The notes: generated from the sequence alone by a model not told the origin. 64,000 nt of DNA from an uncultured Bryobacterales bacterium (GCA_951813605.1 OX638379.1:1560471-1624470); one strand, 5' to 3'; numbered from the stretch's first letter, positions 8,812 through 18,014 are shown. Translations and numbers: made by a program.

Positions 8812-10470
8812 ATGCATCGCTCGACCGTGCTTGCGCTCGCCTCGTTGCCCTTGCTCTGCGCTGCCAACGACAGTCCCGACCTTGAGGTTGTCAGCCGGAT
8901 CAAGCACGAAGCCCAGGAGAACAGCCAGGTGATGGAGCACCTCTTCCATCTCGTGGAAGTGTACGGTCCCCGCGTCACCAATTCCGAGGGCTTCATGGAC
9001 TCGGCCAGGTGGGTCAAGGGACAGTTCGAGAAGTGGGGCTTGGAGAAAGCCAACCTCGAGAAATGGGGGCCGTTTGGCCAAGGATGGTCGAGGGAGTATT
9101 TCTCGGCCCACCTGGTCGAGCCTCAATACGAGCAGTTGATCGGAGTTCCCATGGGCTGGAGCCCGTCCACCGATGGCAAGCTCGCCGGCACGCCTGTGCT
9201 TGCCCCGATCAGGCGCGACAGTCGGCTCGAGCGCGACAAGCGGGCCGTCGAAGAATACATAGCCAAATGGAAGGGCAAGCTCTCCGGTGCCATCCTGATG
9301 ATCAGGGAGCCGAAGAAGCTGCGTCCCCAGAGCAGGCCTGCCTTGCATCGGTTTTCCTCTTCGGAATTGCAAGATCTGACCAAGGCGAGACCGGCATCGC
9401 CCCCCATCGATTATCTTGACCCCGAACTTGCGGTTCCCGAGGATCCAGAGGAGCGGCGCAACTTCTTCTTGAAGGCTCCGAGGTGGTACAGGGAGTACCG
9501 AACCAAGGAAAACCGCGAGAATCAGTCGAAGTTCAACGAATTCCTTGTCAAGGAAGGCGTCAGGCTTGTGATCTACCCGGCGTCGCGCGGAGACGGCGGA
9601 ACCGTCTTTCCTCCGCGCGCGGGCAATCGGCACGTCGAAGACTCGCTGCCCCCTCCGTCGATCGCGCTGACACCGGAACACTACAACCGGATCTACAGGT
9701 TGGTCGACAAGGGCATGGGCACAAAGGTCGAAGCCGAGGTGCGCACCACGATCTACAAAGACGACCTCGACTCGGTCAATGTCGTCGCCGAGATTCCCGG
9801 GACTACTAAAGCTGACGAGCTAGTCATGATGGGCGGCCATCTCGATTCGACCGCCGCCGCCCTGGGAGCGACCGATAACGGTGCCGGCTGCGCCGTCATG
9901 ATGGAGGCGGTCCGGATTCTGAAGGCGCTCGACCTGCCGCTGGCTCGAACCGTTCGGATTGTTCTGTGGGGAGGGGAAGAGCAGGGGCTTCTGGGGTCCA
10001 AGGCTTATGTGAAGGAGCATTTCGGAAACCCAGAGACCATGCAGCTCAAGCGGGGGCATGCCAAGTTTTCGGCTTATTTCAATGTGGACAACGGCACCGG
10101 CAAGATCCGTGGCGTGTACCTTCAGGGAAACGACCGCGTCCGACCGATCTTCCAGCAATGGCTGGCGCCGTTCCGCGATATGGACGCCACCACCCTCAGC
10201 ATTCGGCGAACCGGAGGAACGGACCACCTGTCGTTCGACGACGTCGGCCTGCCGGGATTCCAATTCATCCAGGATCGCGTCGAATACGAAACCCGCACGC
10301 ATCACTCGAACATGGACGGTTACGACCGAGCGCAAGCGGCTGACCTTATACAGGCCTCGATGATCGTGGCCTCATTTGTCTATGAAGCGGCTAACCGGGA
10401 AGCAATGCTTCCCAGGAAACCGCTGCCCAAGCCTCAGCCGTTGACCAAGCCGGAGCAGAAAGGAAAATAA
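8812..10470 (+). CDS. Secreted M28 family zinc metallopeptidase
   Basis: A 552-aa exported aminopeptidase-type enzyme with a signal peptide ending near residue 18 (MHRSTVLALASLPLLCAA). The peptidase M28 core with its co-catalytic zinc site is complete: H343 and D345 in GGHLDST, bridging D355 in ATDNGAG, catalytic E389 and ligand E390 in WGGEEQG, D426 in FNVDNGTG and a final His at 497 or 498 in RTHHSN. The segment of roughly residues 110-300 before the core resembles a PA (protease-associated) insert. The C-terminal tail is Lys/Pro-rich. Length and layout fit plasma glutamate carboxypeptidase-like members. It probably degrades peptides in the periplasm or outside the cell. It converges on the KdsC-like gene. 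Confidence 0.93.
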   Translation: MHRSTVLALASLPLLCAANDSPDLEVVSRIKHEAQENSQVMEHLFHLVEVYGPRVTNSEGFMDSARWVKGQFEKWGLEKANLEKWGPFGQGWSREYFSAHLVEPQYEQLIGVPMGWSPSTDGKLAGTPVLAPIRRDSRLERDKRAVEEYIAKWKGKLSGAILMIREPKKLRPQSRPALHRFSSSELQDLTKARPASPPIDYLDPELAVPEDPEERRNFFLKAPRWYREYRTKENRENQSKFNEFLVKEGVRLVIYPASRGDGGTVFPPRAGNRHVEDSLPPPSIALTPEHYNRIYRLVDKGMGTKVEAEVRTTIYKDDLDSVNVVAEIPGTTKADELVMMGGHLDSTAAALGATDNGAGCAVMMEAVRILKALDLPLARTVRIVLWGGEEQGLLGSKAYVKEHFGNPETMQLKRGHAKFSAYFNVDNGTGKIRGVYLQGNDRVRPIFQQWLAPFRDMDATTLSIRRTGGTDHLSFDDVGLPGFQFIQDRVEYETRTHHSNMDGYDRAQAADLIQASMIVASFVYEAANREAMLPRKPLPKPQPLTKPEQKGK

Positions 10471-10547
10471 CAACCGGCTTCCCCGGTCCGACATCTGCGA
10501 CAAGTGACGCGAGCAGATGCGAGGCGGGAGTCCGATCTCATCCCTCG

Positions 10548-11120
10548 CTAGATGTCGTACCGTGCCGTGATCTCTTCCCATCGCCCTTGGGCCTTCAGCA
10601 GGAGTTCGATCACGTCTCTGATCGCTCCCCGACCGCCGCTAGAAGGCGTGATCCAATGCGCCACCTCGCGAACCTCGGGACGTGAATTGGCTGGGCCCAC
10701 CGCCAGTCCCACTCGCTTCAACAGCGGCAGGTCCGTGATGTCGTCACCAACGTAGGCGACCTGCTCTGAGCATAAGCCCGAGTCGGTCAATATCTCTTCG
10801 AATGAGGCGAGCTTGTCCGTTCGGCCTTCGACGAGATATCTCATGTCCGAAGATTTCGCCCGCTGCTGCACCGCCAAGCCTCCGCGGCCGGTAATGATCC
10901 CTGTCTCGATATCCGCTTGCCGGGCCCAGCGCAGCGCGATTCCATCGTGGCAGTCGAAGCCCTTCGTCTCGGCAATGGCACCATCGGGCGAGGGAAGGAA
11001 GAACACCGTACCATCTGTCAGCACGCCATCGCAGTCCATCAGGAGTAGGCGGATGCGCGCAGCGCGCTCTAGAGAATTTGTGGGTTGCTCGGACACTCCT
11101 TTCTTTATCGCACGCACCAT
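10548..11120 (-). CDS. kdsC: HAD phosphatase, KdsC-like (KDO 8-phosphate phosphatase)
   Basis: A 190-aa cytoplasmic HAD phosphatase of the KdsC type, which dephosphorylates 3-deoxy-D-manno-octulosonate 8-phosphate in KDO synthesis for lipopolysaccharide. Motif I is MDCDGVLTDG with nucleophile D29 and acid D31. Later KdsC-type signatures are ALRWA, TGRGG in motif II and VGDDITDLPLL in motif IV. The open frame extends 44 codons further upstream, but that extension is Pro/Lys-rich and unlike the family, so I start at Met 11120; a GTG eight codons later, directly after an AAAGGA stretch, is also possible. Related YrbI-type phosphatases act on other sugar phosphates, so the substrate is inferred. 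It stands alone between the M28 gene and gap. Confidence 0.85.
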   Translation of the reverse strand: MVRAIKKGVSEQPTNSLERAARIRLLLMDCDGVLTDGTVFFLPSPDGAIAETKGFDCHDGIALRWARQADIETGIITGRGGLAVQQRAKSSDMRYLVEGRTDKLASFEEILTDSGLCSEQVAYVGDDITDLPLLKRVGLAVGPANSRPEVREVAHWITPSSGGRGAIRDVIELLLKAQGRWEEITARYDI

Positions 11121-11383
11121 CCTGGGGAGGGTGGCGACGGCGATGCCTTGGTGCGTGCCGATGCAATTGGGTGTTTTGAGGGGCGGCGAGTCGGCGTGCC
11201 CGGAGCCGTCCGGTATGATCAAGAAGAAAGCTGCTTTTCGAGGGGCGCGCACCTTTCATTGAGGCTGTCGGCCGCGCCGAGCGTCCCGTCGCGGCGATCA
11301 AGCCCCCAGCGCCGATGGAATTCCGGTAACGCAATCGCCACATCGGAATGGTTAGTCTGGGAGTTCGCCTTTTCCCAAACCAC

Positions 11384-11388
11384 AGGAG
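11384..11388 (+). promoter_or_regulatory. Ribosome binding site of gap
   Basis: An AGGAG element 12 bases before the gap ATG, one of the clearer Shine-Dalgarno sequences in the window. It agrees with the conserved GAPDH N-terminus beginning at 11401. Confidence 0.65.
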
Positions 11389-11400
11389 ACTACATATACC

Positions 11401-12396
11401 ATGGCTGTGAAAGTTGCGATCAACGGCTTCGGCCGCATCGGGCGGAACGTATTCCGCGCCCAGATGGGCAATCCCGACATCGAAGTCGTCGGTGTCAATG
11501 ACATCACCGACAAGGGGACACTCGCTCACCTTCTCAAGTACGACTCCGTACTGGGTAACCTCGACGCCGACGTCTCGGCTACCGAAGACGGGCTCAGCGT
11601 CGAGGGCAACGGCTTCAAGGTGTTCTCCGAACGCGACCCGGGACAGATCCCCTGGTCGTCGGTTGGGGCTGAAATCGTTGTGGAGTCGACCGGGTTTTTC
11701 AGGACTCGCGAACTCGCTTCGAAGCACTTGCGTGGGACGGTCAGGAAAGTAGTCATCTCGGCACCGGCGAAGGGCGAAGACATCACAATCGTGCTCGGCG
11801 TGAATGACGACCAGCTCAACGACTCCCATGTCGTCGTCTCAAACGCATCCTGCACTACCAACTGCCTCGCACCGGTGGCGAAGGTGTTGCATGACACCTT
11901 CGGTATCGCGAAAGCCACGATGACGACGGTCCACAGCTACACGAACGACCAACGCACCCTTGATTTGGCGCACAAGGATCTCCGGCGGGCCCGCGCGGCG
12001 GCACTGAACATGATTCCTACCAAGACGGGGGCCGCTGCCGCGATCGGCTTGGTCATGCCTGAACTGATGGGCAAGTGCGACGGATTCTCGATTCGCGTGC
12101 CCACTCCTAATGTCTCCGTGGTCGATCTCGTTGCGGAACTGAAGTCCTCGGCGACTGCGGAGCGGGTGAACGACGCGCTCAAGGACGCCGCGAATGGCCG
12201 ACTGAAGGGCATCCTCGGCTACACGGACGAGCCGCTAGTGTCAAGCGACTTCATGCGTAACCCAAATTCATCCATCGTAGACGGTGCAATGACTAGGGTT
12301 ATCGGAGACAACATGGTCAAGGTCCTGTCTTGGTACGACAACGAGTGGGGCTATTCGAATCGTGTGATCGACCTAGTCTCCAAGCTCGCGGCGTAA
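11401..12396 (+). CDS. gap: Glyceraldehyde-3-phosphate dehydrogenase, type I
   Basis: A 331-aa glycolytic enzyme that oxidises glyceraldehyde 3-phosphate to 1,3-bisphosphoglycerate with NAD(P)+ and phosphate. The N-terminal nucleotide-binding fingerprint is INGFGRIGRNVFR. The catalytic Cys is C151 in SNASCTTNCLAP and its partner is H178 in TTVHSYTNDQ. The C-terminal WYDNEWGYSNR signature is present. The coenzyme-specificity residue is the Asp of GVNDI at position 34, which favours NAD. It is followed 62 bp later by pgk, the next enzyme of the pathway, and the two are probably one transcript. Length and motifs are normal. Confidence 0.98.
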   Translation: MAVKVAINGFGRIGRNVFRAQMGNPDIEVVGVNDITDKGTLAHLLKYDSVLGNLDADVSATEDGLSVEGNGFKVFSERDPGQIPWSSVGAEIVVESTGFFRTRELASKHLRGTVRKVVISAPAKGEDITIVLGVNDDQLNDSHVVVSNASCTTNCLAPVAKVLHDTFGIAKATMTTVHSYTNDQRTLDLAHKDLRRARAAALNMIPTKTGAAAAIGLVMPELMGKCDGFSIRVPTPNVSVVDLVAELKSSATAERVNDALKDAANGRLKGILGYTDEPLVSSDFMRNPNSSIVDGAMTRVIGDNMVKVLSWYDNEWGYSNRVIDLVSKLAA

Positions 12397-12458
12397 TCGC
12401 GGTCGAACGACGCCATGGCGAGCGGGGTCGTCACGGCGCACCCGATTCACAAACTAGG

Positions 12459-13640
12459 ATGAGCTACCGAACGCTGGGCCAGCTGGACTTGCGCGGCAAG
12501 CGAGTGTTCATGCGGGTTGATTTCAATGTCCCTCTCGATAAGAAGACCGGGCGCGCAATCACCAGCGACACAAGAATCAGAAGGGCATTGCCAACGTTGC
12601 GCGCGATTCTCGCAGAAGGATCGTCGGTAGTGCTCGCATCCCACTTGGGCCGCCCCAAGGGTAGGCCGAACCCCAAGATGAGCTTGGCCCCCGTGGCGGA
12701 GCGACTGGGGGAGCTGCTGGGCCAGCGCGTGGCGATTGCGCCCGATTGCGTCGGACCCGAGGCTCGAGCGATGGCGGATTCCCTGGGCCCCGGGGAAGTG
12801 TTGCTGTTGGAGAACCTTCGATTCCACGCATCGGAAGAAGCCAACGATAGTGGCTTCGCCCGCCAGCTGGCGTCTCTCGCCGACACCTACGTCAATGACG
12901 CCTTTGGCACGGCTCATCGGGCGCACGCCTCAACAGTGGGTGTTCCCGGCCTGGTGGCGGACCGTGCCGCGGGGTTGCTAATCCAGAGGGAGCTCGAGTA
13001 CTTGGCGATGGCGACTTCTTCGCCGAGGCACCCTTACGTGGCGATCATCGGAGGGGCGAAGATCTCGGGCAAGATCGACGTGATCCGCAATCTCCTCTCT
13101 CTAGCCGACAAGGTCCTGATCGGCGGTGCCATGACGTATACCTTTCTGAAAGCGCAGGGGCTGGGAGTCGGCGCGTCGCTGGTCGAGGACGACAAGGTCG
13201 ATTTGGCGGGGGAGCTACTCTCGCAGCCCGGCGGGAGAATTGAATTGCCGGGCGACCATGTGATCGCCGAGCGCTTCATCGCGGATGCCCAACCCCGAAC
13301 GGTGGAGGGCGAGATACCGAACGGTTGGATGGGGCTCGACATCGGACCCGCGACCGTCCGGCGCTACGAGTCGATCCTAGGCACGGCGGAAATGATCGTA
13401 TGGAACGGCCCGATGGGAGTATTCGAGCTCCCGCCGTTCGCCACGGGCACGATCGCCGTTGCCAAGGCGGTGGAGAGCGCATCAGAAACGGCGATCAGTA
13501 TAGTGGGAGGAGGGGACTCGGAGCGGGCGATCCGCGCTGCGGGCGTGGGTGAGAAGATCACTCACATTTCTACCGGAGGCGGCGCATCCTTGGAGTTTCT
13601 ATCCGGCAAGGCACTGCCCGGCGTGGCCGCCTTGGAGTGA
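12459..13640 (+). CDS. pgk: Phosphoglycerate kinase
   Basis: A 393-aa monomeric kinase that transfers phosphate from 1,3-bisphosphoglycerate to ADP. The substrate-binding N-terminal domain starts with RVFMRVDFNVPL and contains SHLGRPKG. The C-terminal nucleotide domain has VIGGAKISGKIDV, WNGPMGVFE and the final GGGDSE and STGGGASLEFL motifs. I place the start at ATG 12459, because the conserved sequence begins directly after it and the 43 codons upstream overlap gap without resembling the family. It is co-oriented with gap, forming a compact lower-glycolysis pair. Nothing unusual is seen. Confidence 0.97.
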   Translation: MSYRTLGQLDLRGKRVFMRVDFNVPLDKKTGRAITSDTRIRRALPTLRAILAEGSSVVLASHLGRPKGRPNPKMSLAPVAERLGELLGQRVAIAPDCVGPEARAMADSLGPGEVLLLENLRFHASEEANDSGFARQLASLADTYVNDAFGTAHRAHASTVGVPGLVADRAAGLLIQRELEYLAMATSSPRHPYVAIIGGAKISGKIDVIRNLLSLADKVLIGGAMTYTFLKAQGLGVGASLVEDDKVDLAGELLSQPGGRIELPGDHVIAERFIADAQPRTVEGEIPNGWMGLDIGPATVRRYESILGTAEMIVWNGPMGVFELPPFATGTIAVAKAVESASETAISIVGGGDSERAIRAAGVGEKITHISTGGGASLEFLSGKALPGVAALE

Positions 13641-13708
13641 TTGCCTCCGGCGGGGCCGAGTTTGACCCCTAGAATAGCCCGGATTGCAACGGGCAAATAG
13701 CCGCGCAA

Positions 13709-14390
13709 TCACGCGATTCGGTAACGAGAATCGTCGCGGCCGTGCGGCAATAGGGAGACAAGCCGCTCCGAGATCAATTGGGCCGCTCGCCCCGCATCCC
13801 AATCCTGGCCAATTGCGAGTGCTGGAAGCATGGCGTCTCCGAATTGCGGGTCGGCAAGCTTGGCTGCCAGGTTCGTTTCGGACATCTTGCGGGTGACGTG
13901 GTGGCCAGCCCAGTTCATACGCGCGGAAAACACCCTGAGGAGCGGCCGGGTGTTGACGGGCAAATGTTCCACTGCCAGCGCCGATTCGAAGAGATCTCGG
14001 CCCTTCTTCCTCAGAAAACAGGATGCGAAGGTTCGTTGCGAGAAGCCCTTCGGGTTCAGCGGTAACGGGCTCCTTCGAGCCGGCAGAACAGCGCGAGTCT
14101 ATCGAGAAAGGCTGCCGCCTGTAGACAAGCGCCAAGAAATGACCTCGGGAGTTGATCTCGATTTTCGAGCGAAGCGGCGCGGCCGCAGCCTCCCCGGCTC
14201 CAAACCGCTAGACAAACCTGATTCGCCCCGGCTTGCGTTTCCTCCGAGAGGTTTCCGGCCAAGGATTGAGTGCATCTTCGATTGCACCCATCATGGGGAC
14301 GGCGGGACCGCCTTCCTTTTGAAGCAAGTCGATGGACTCAAGCCGAGCCGAGACCGTGGAATCGAGGAAACAGTGACTCTGGAAGGCGTG
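13709..14390 (-). pseudogene. Decayed AbiEii/AbiGii-type nucleotidyltransferase toxin
   Basis: A broken gene of the AbiEii (DUF1814) nucleotidyltransferase family, the toxin half of type IV toxin-antitoxin systems. Reading leftward from about 14370, one frame gives ESIDLLQKEGGPAVP (where the D-x-D metal motif is expected), AIEDALNPWPE and GRIRFV, hits an in-frame TAG at 14208-14210, and continues with SKIEINSRGHF, RRQPFSIDSR and LLATNLRILF. A frameshift near 14010 then moves the homologous reading to RKKGRDLFESALAVEHLP, HHVTRKMSETNLAAKLADP and ERLVSLLPHG, ending at 13709. So it carries one stop and one frameshift, and lacks its first 50-60 residues, where the CoA-transferase 3' end now lies. 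No antitoxin (AbiEi) gene is seen. Homology was judged by eye from family motifs. Confidence 0.75.
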
Positions 14391-15930
14391 CAGGCGAGAA
14401 GATCGCAGAGGGCATTCGCTTGAGCGTAGGACTGACCAACGGCTTGAATCCGAGCTGCGGGTGCAAGTCCTTTTCAAGATCGACTCCGGGTGCAATCTCT
14501 TCCAAGACGAGCCCTTCGTCGTGCAGCCGAAATACAGCAGCCTCCGCAACGTACAGCACCTCTTGGCCTGTTCGCTTGGCGTAATCAGCGCTGAAAGTGA
14601 CTTGAGTGACGGTCTTGACTAGTTTCGGCGCTCCGTGGGCAAGAAATCGCAACTCGCCGTCGGTAATTGCTGTCCGTGCGCGAATGGAGAGGGTGCCGCA
14701 GAACACGACTTTGTCCGCTTTCTGAACGATGTCGATGAAGCCTCCGACACCTATGGTCCGCGAAGCCAGCTTGCTGACGTTAACGTTGCCGCTACGGTCG
14801 ATTTGAAGGAATCCCAGAAATGTCTGATCGACACCGCGACCGTGGTAGAAGTCGAACATGTGCCCGGTCTCGAGAATGGCAGCGGGATTGTAGACGGCGC
14901 CGAAGTCAAGGCCGCCGGCAGGCACGCCTCCGAATTGGCCGTGCTCGATCGTCGAGGTGACTAGGTTCGCAATGCCCTGCTCTCTGGCGACTGCGATCAC
15001 ACCGTCCGGGATGCCGAACCCGACATTGATCACCGCACCGGGCGTCAGTTCCGTCGCCGCGCGCCGGGCGATCACTTTGCGCGGCCCGAACGGCAGGTCG
15101 GTGAACCCGTCCTCGGGCATCCGCGCGTCGCCGCAGTAGGCGGGCTCGAAGTCGGTCTGGTAGGTCTGCCCGTGCTCTTCGTCGACAACCAGCACGTCCA
15201 CGAAGCAGCCCGGTACGTGTACGGAGCGCGGGTCGATCGCGCCTGCTTGCACGATCCTGCGAACGACGGCGATCGTCAAGCCATCGGAGGCCTTGGCGGC
15301 TTGGGCGAGAGCGCAGTTATGCCAAAAGCCCGCCTCCTGACGCATCGACAAGTTTCCGTGAACGTCGGCCTCCCAAGCATGGATCAACGACACATCGATC
15401 GGTAGGGTCTTGTAGAACAGCCAAGGCTTCCCATCGCGCTCCACATACTCGACCAACTGCTCGGTGGCCTTGGCATTCAATCGCCCGCCCTCCAGCCGGG
15501 GGTCGACGAACGTATCCAGTCCGGCGTGGGAGTACCATCCGGGACTGCCGGCCGCCGCACAATGAAAAAGTTGGACCATTACGCCGGCGGGCAGGCAATA
15601 CGCGGCGAATCGGTTCTCGGCTGCGAGCCGGGCCATCTTGGGCGCCATCGACCAGTGGCCTCCGATCACTCGGCGGTACATTGTCGGGTACGCCGCCTGC
15701 TGCAAGCCTTTGGCTTGCTGGTCACCTACGCCGAACGGGTGGATCAATGTCAATCCGGCGGGAGACCCTGTCGAACGGTGTCGTTCTCCTAGTTCGCGCA
15801 GCAGCACTTCAGGGATCGCGTGGCCCGCGCCCGAGCCGCCGATGGCCACCGACGCGCCGTCGGGAATCCTGCTCACCGCGGCGGCGGCGGGCTCAATTGG
15901 TTTCTCCGGTTCTGCAAGGGATCGGTTCAC
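14338..15930 (-). CDS. Acyl-CoA:acetate/3-ketoacid CoA transferase (fused alpha-beta)
   Basis: A 530-aa family I CoA transferase with both halves fused, as in YdiF-like enzymes. The N-terminal (alpha) half has VAIGGSGAGHAIPEVLLREL and GLTLIHPFGVGD. The C-terminal (beta) half has GAVINVGFGIPDGV and TIEHGQFGGVPAGG, whose Glu is the expected catalytic residue that forms the glutamyl-CoA intermediate. It moves CoA between acyl-CoAs and free acids such as acetate or acetoacetate; the acids used here are unknown. The last dozen residues lie over the beginning of the nucleotidyltransferase relic, so the natural C-terminus may have been slightly altered by the rearrangement. It has no operon partners. 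Confidence 0.92.
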   Translation of the reverse strand: MNRSLAEPEKPIEPAAAAVSRIPDGASVAIGGSGAGHAIPEVLLRELGERHRSTGSPAGLTLIHPFGVGDQQAKGLQQAAYPTMYRRVIGGHWSMAPKMARLAAENRFAAYCLPAGVMVQLFHCAAAGSPGWYSHAGLDTFVDPRLEGGRLNAKATEQLVEYVERDGKPWLFYKTLPIDVSLIHAWEADVHGNLSMRQEAGFWHNCALAQAAKASDGLTIAVVRRIVQAGAIDPRSVHVPGCFVDVLVVDEEHGQTYQTDFEPAYCGDARMPEDGFTDLPFGPRKVIARRAATELTPGAVINVGFGIPDGVIAVAREQGIANLVTSTIEHGQFGGVPAGGLDFGAVYNPAAILETGHMFDFYHGRGVDQTFLGFLQIDRSGNVNVSKLASRTIGVGGFIDIVQKADKVVFCGTLSIRARTAITDGELRFLAHGAPKLVKTVTQVTFSADYAKRTGQEVLYVAEAAVFRLHDEGLVLEEIAPGVDLEKDLHPQLGFKPLVSPTLKRMPSAIFSPARLPESLFPRFHGLGSA

Positions 15931-16177
15931 TGAGAATCGCTGATTCTAGAACGCCTGTATCCGTCGTAAATGGGTGGGCACTGACCGTCGGCGTCGCTCT
16001 GAGGGATTTCAACGGCCGCTTTTGCACGAGCCGAACGGAGCCAGAACCGATCAACGCGTCTTCAAGCTTCTAACTTCCATCCTAGCCGCGATGTGCGCGA
16101 AGCGAGCTGAACAGGAATGGCGCTGACTGGGCGTGATTCTGGCAATACGCTCCGCTCGTAGGATGCGCCACAACGAA

Positions 16178-17032
16178 TCAGAGGCGTTTTCTCGCAAGAA
16201 GTTGATGGACAGAGGCGTGAGCCACGAGAACGCGCTCGTCAAGATCGACGGCCGTCATACCGCTGATCCAGTCATCGAAGTCGGCGGGACGAACGCCAGT
16301 GCTGAGCAATGCCTCCTTGGCTTCGATGAATGACCAAGTCCAGTATCCCTTTTCCCTCCCTTTGAAGAAGTGACGCTGGTAGGCGTCCGCGTGCAGCACT
16401 TCGAGTCCGAGACGCTGAGCGTGCAGAGCCAATCTCCGGCCCAAGCGATAATCCAGTCCGCGAGAATCGGCGACTCGGATGATGGCGTCGACAACAGCGG
16501 CGTAATTCTCCGACCGAGGCTCCGCGGCGATTGTCAAAACGTCGGGCTCTTCACACACAAGCAGTCCGCCAGGCTTCAGGCATCGCGCCATTGCACGCAT
16601 GGCCTCGACAGGCTCGCTCAGGTGGGAAAGCAGGAAGCGACAGTAAGCGACATCGAAGTCCCGAATCTGGGCTTCGATGTCATAGACGTTACCTATCCTG
16701 AATTCGATCTGCGGAATCGCCGCCTCGCGGGCCATCCTGGCCGCCTCCCCGAGGTGTGCCTCGCTCAGGTCGAAGCCGACTGCCCTTGCGCCTTGGGAAG
16801 CGGCCCACCGGCAAACGGATCCCAAGCCGCAACCGAACTCCACAAACGACGTGCTCGGGCCAAGTCCCGCGTGAAGCAGAAGCCGCCGTGTGCTCGGGTC
16901 GTGAATCTCGCACAGAAGGCGCAGGCGATCATGTCCGTCGTGCCCGGAAGAAAGGATGTAATTGTCAGCCAGCTGTTTCACGTGAACTCTAGATCTGACT
17001 CTGTCGCACCTCGCGGGCGATTCCCGGATCAA
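16178..17032 (-). CDS. Class I SAM-dependent methyltransferase
   Basis: A protein of up to 284 aa with a Rossmann-type methyltransferase domain. Motif I is FVEFGCGLGSVCRW, followed by the acidic loop VGFDLSEAHLGEAARM, a VAYCRFLLSHLSEPVEAM segment and LKPGGLLVCEEPD (post-II). The first codon of the open frame is TTG, with no well-placed Shine-Dalgarno sequence; a GTG at 16979-16981, inside a perfect TTCACGTGAA palindrome, would give a 267-aa protein starting MKQLADNYIL and is equally plausible. The substrate cannot be told from sequence. It is a single gene flanked by non-coding DNA. Confidence 0.85.
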   Translation of the reverse strand: MIRESPARCDRVRSRVHVKQLADNYILSSGHDGHDRLRLLCEIHDPSTRRLLLHAGLGPSTSFVEFGCGLGSVCRWAASQGARAVGFDLSEAHLGEAARMAREAAIPQIEFRIGNVYDIEAQIRDFDVAYCRFLLSHLSEPVEAMRAMARCLKPGGLLVCEEPDVLTIAAEPRSENYAAVVDAIIRVADSRGLDYRLGRRLALHAQRLGLEVLHADAYQRHFFKGREKGYWTWSFIEAKEALLSTGVRPADFDDWISGMTAVDLDERVLVAHASVHQLLARKRL

Positions 17033-17216
17033 CCCTGCTGCTCGTGAGTTCCTCCAGCACGCAGTCCCACGTCACGGATTCCTCAAGAGCTTGACTGGCC
17101 CGAGGCTCGTGGCGGGCTTATCTACTGGTTGCGGATTCGTCGCGGGACCGCCTCGTTCCCAAAATCAGCCGCCATCGCGTCGAGGGACACCGCCTACATA
17201 GCAGCATGTCCGGTGC

Positions 17217-18014
17217 TCACGGCCACGCAATATCCAGCATGTGCGCAAGCCGCACAGCTGACTTCGCTAGTTGCTCTATGACGGTTTCGGCCGCAGTATC
17301 CAGAGAGGGTCCTTCCAGCACGGTCTTGTCGGAATTGCCCACCGATGGATAGGCCCTCTCTGTGGCTACTCGATGGGTCTCCCAAGTCCAGGAACGGTAG
17401 GTCCCCTGCGTCCAAAGCTCCTTGTCGGCGGCGGCAATGCGCTGCCGAACCCGGTCCAGAATCTTTTCTTCTGATCCCATATGACCTAAGAGGCCTCTGT
17501 CCCACGCATCGAAGAGCGGCATCTCGACGCCGTCCAGCACTACAATGCTCCCTTCCTTGCCATGAGCGGGCGGGTAGCCGTTGAGCAGCGGCTGATGCAT
17601 GTCTGCCGCTAGGCCGACCAGCATCTTGAAGGCTTCGACTATTTCGTCCCTGCTCCTGATCGCCAGCCGGACGACGCCAATGCACTCACGCACCTTGGCC
17701 GTTACGCAATCGCCGAGCGGGCAGTCTCTATTCAGGTCAAGCCCCTCGACGTTAGGGGGAATCGTGATGGAATGCCACGCTTCGGTCTCTGGACGTTCCG
17801 TGGTTAGGTCGTTAGCCCACGTGGCTACTTCGACGAGGGCAGCGTCCTTACCGAGTAGATAGCCGACCCGCTTCTTCGCGTTTTCGCTGAGGTTCTCCTG
17901 CGCGGCAAGTGCAACAACACGATGGCCTTGGTCGCTCCACCCGGAGACGGTCGCGACGGAAGCAAGCCACGCCGCTAAGACCGGCCCGTAGCGACGGGGC
18001 GCGGACAACTTCAT
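17217..18014 (-). CDS. S1/P1-nuclease-like secreted protein with degenerate zinc site
   Basis: A 265-aa exported protein of the S1/P1 nuclease family, zinc enzymes that cleave single-stranded DNA and RNA. The signal peptide ends at VSG, leaving Trp26 as the mature N-terminus as in P1 nuclease, whose Trp1 amino group binds zinc. Hand alignment to P1 shows W1, H6 (WSDQGH), H60 (AWHSITI), D120 (AADMHQPL) and D153 (DAWDRG) kept, and the RDC...DC disulfide-type stretch preserved. However, D45 is Asn in ATWAND, H116 is Gly, H126 is Leu in HQPLL, and H149 is Phe in PLFDAW. Four of nine zinc ligands are therefore replaced. The upstream part of the open frame is not family-like, so I start at ATG 18014. 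It is divergent from lpxD. Confidence 0.85.
   Translation of the reverse strand: MKLSAPRRYGPVLAAWLASVATVSGWSDQGHRVVALAAQENLSENAKKRVGYLLGKDAALVEVATWANDLTTERPETEAWHSITIPPNVEGLDLNRDCPLGDCVTAKVRECIGVVRLAIRSRDEIVEAFKMLVGLAADMHQPLLNGYPPAHGKEGSIVVLDGVEMPLFDAWDRGLLGHMGSEEKILDRVRQRIAAADKELWTQGTYRSWTWETHRVATERAYPSVGNSDKTVLEGPSLDTAAETVIEQLAKSAVRLAHMLDIAWP

Noticed and set aside
10473..10487. Short hairpin ACCGG/CCGGT between two convergent genes as a terminator
   Set aside because: The stem is only five pairs and no T-run follows on either strand.
10744..11829. Long minus-strand open frame opposite gap (361 codons)
   Set aside because: It lies opposite the conserved gap gene and the KdsC-like gene in another frame, and has no family-like sequence.
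16977..16986. TTCACGTGAA palindrome as an operator of the methyltransferase gene
   Set aside because: It probably lies within or at the start of the coding region, and a 10-base palindrome alone is weak evidence.
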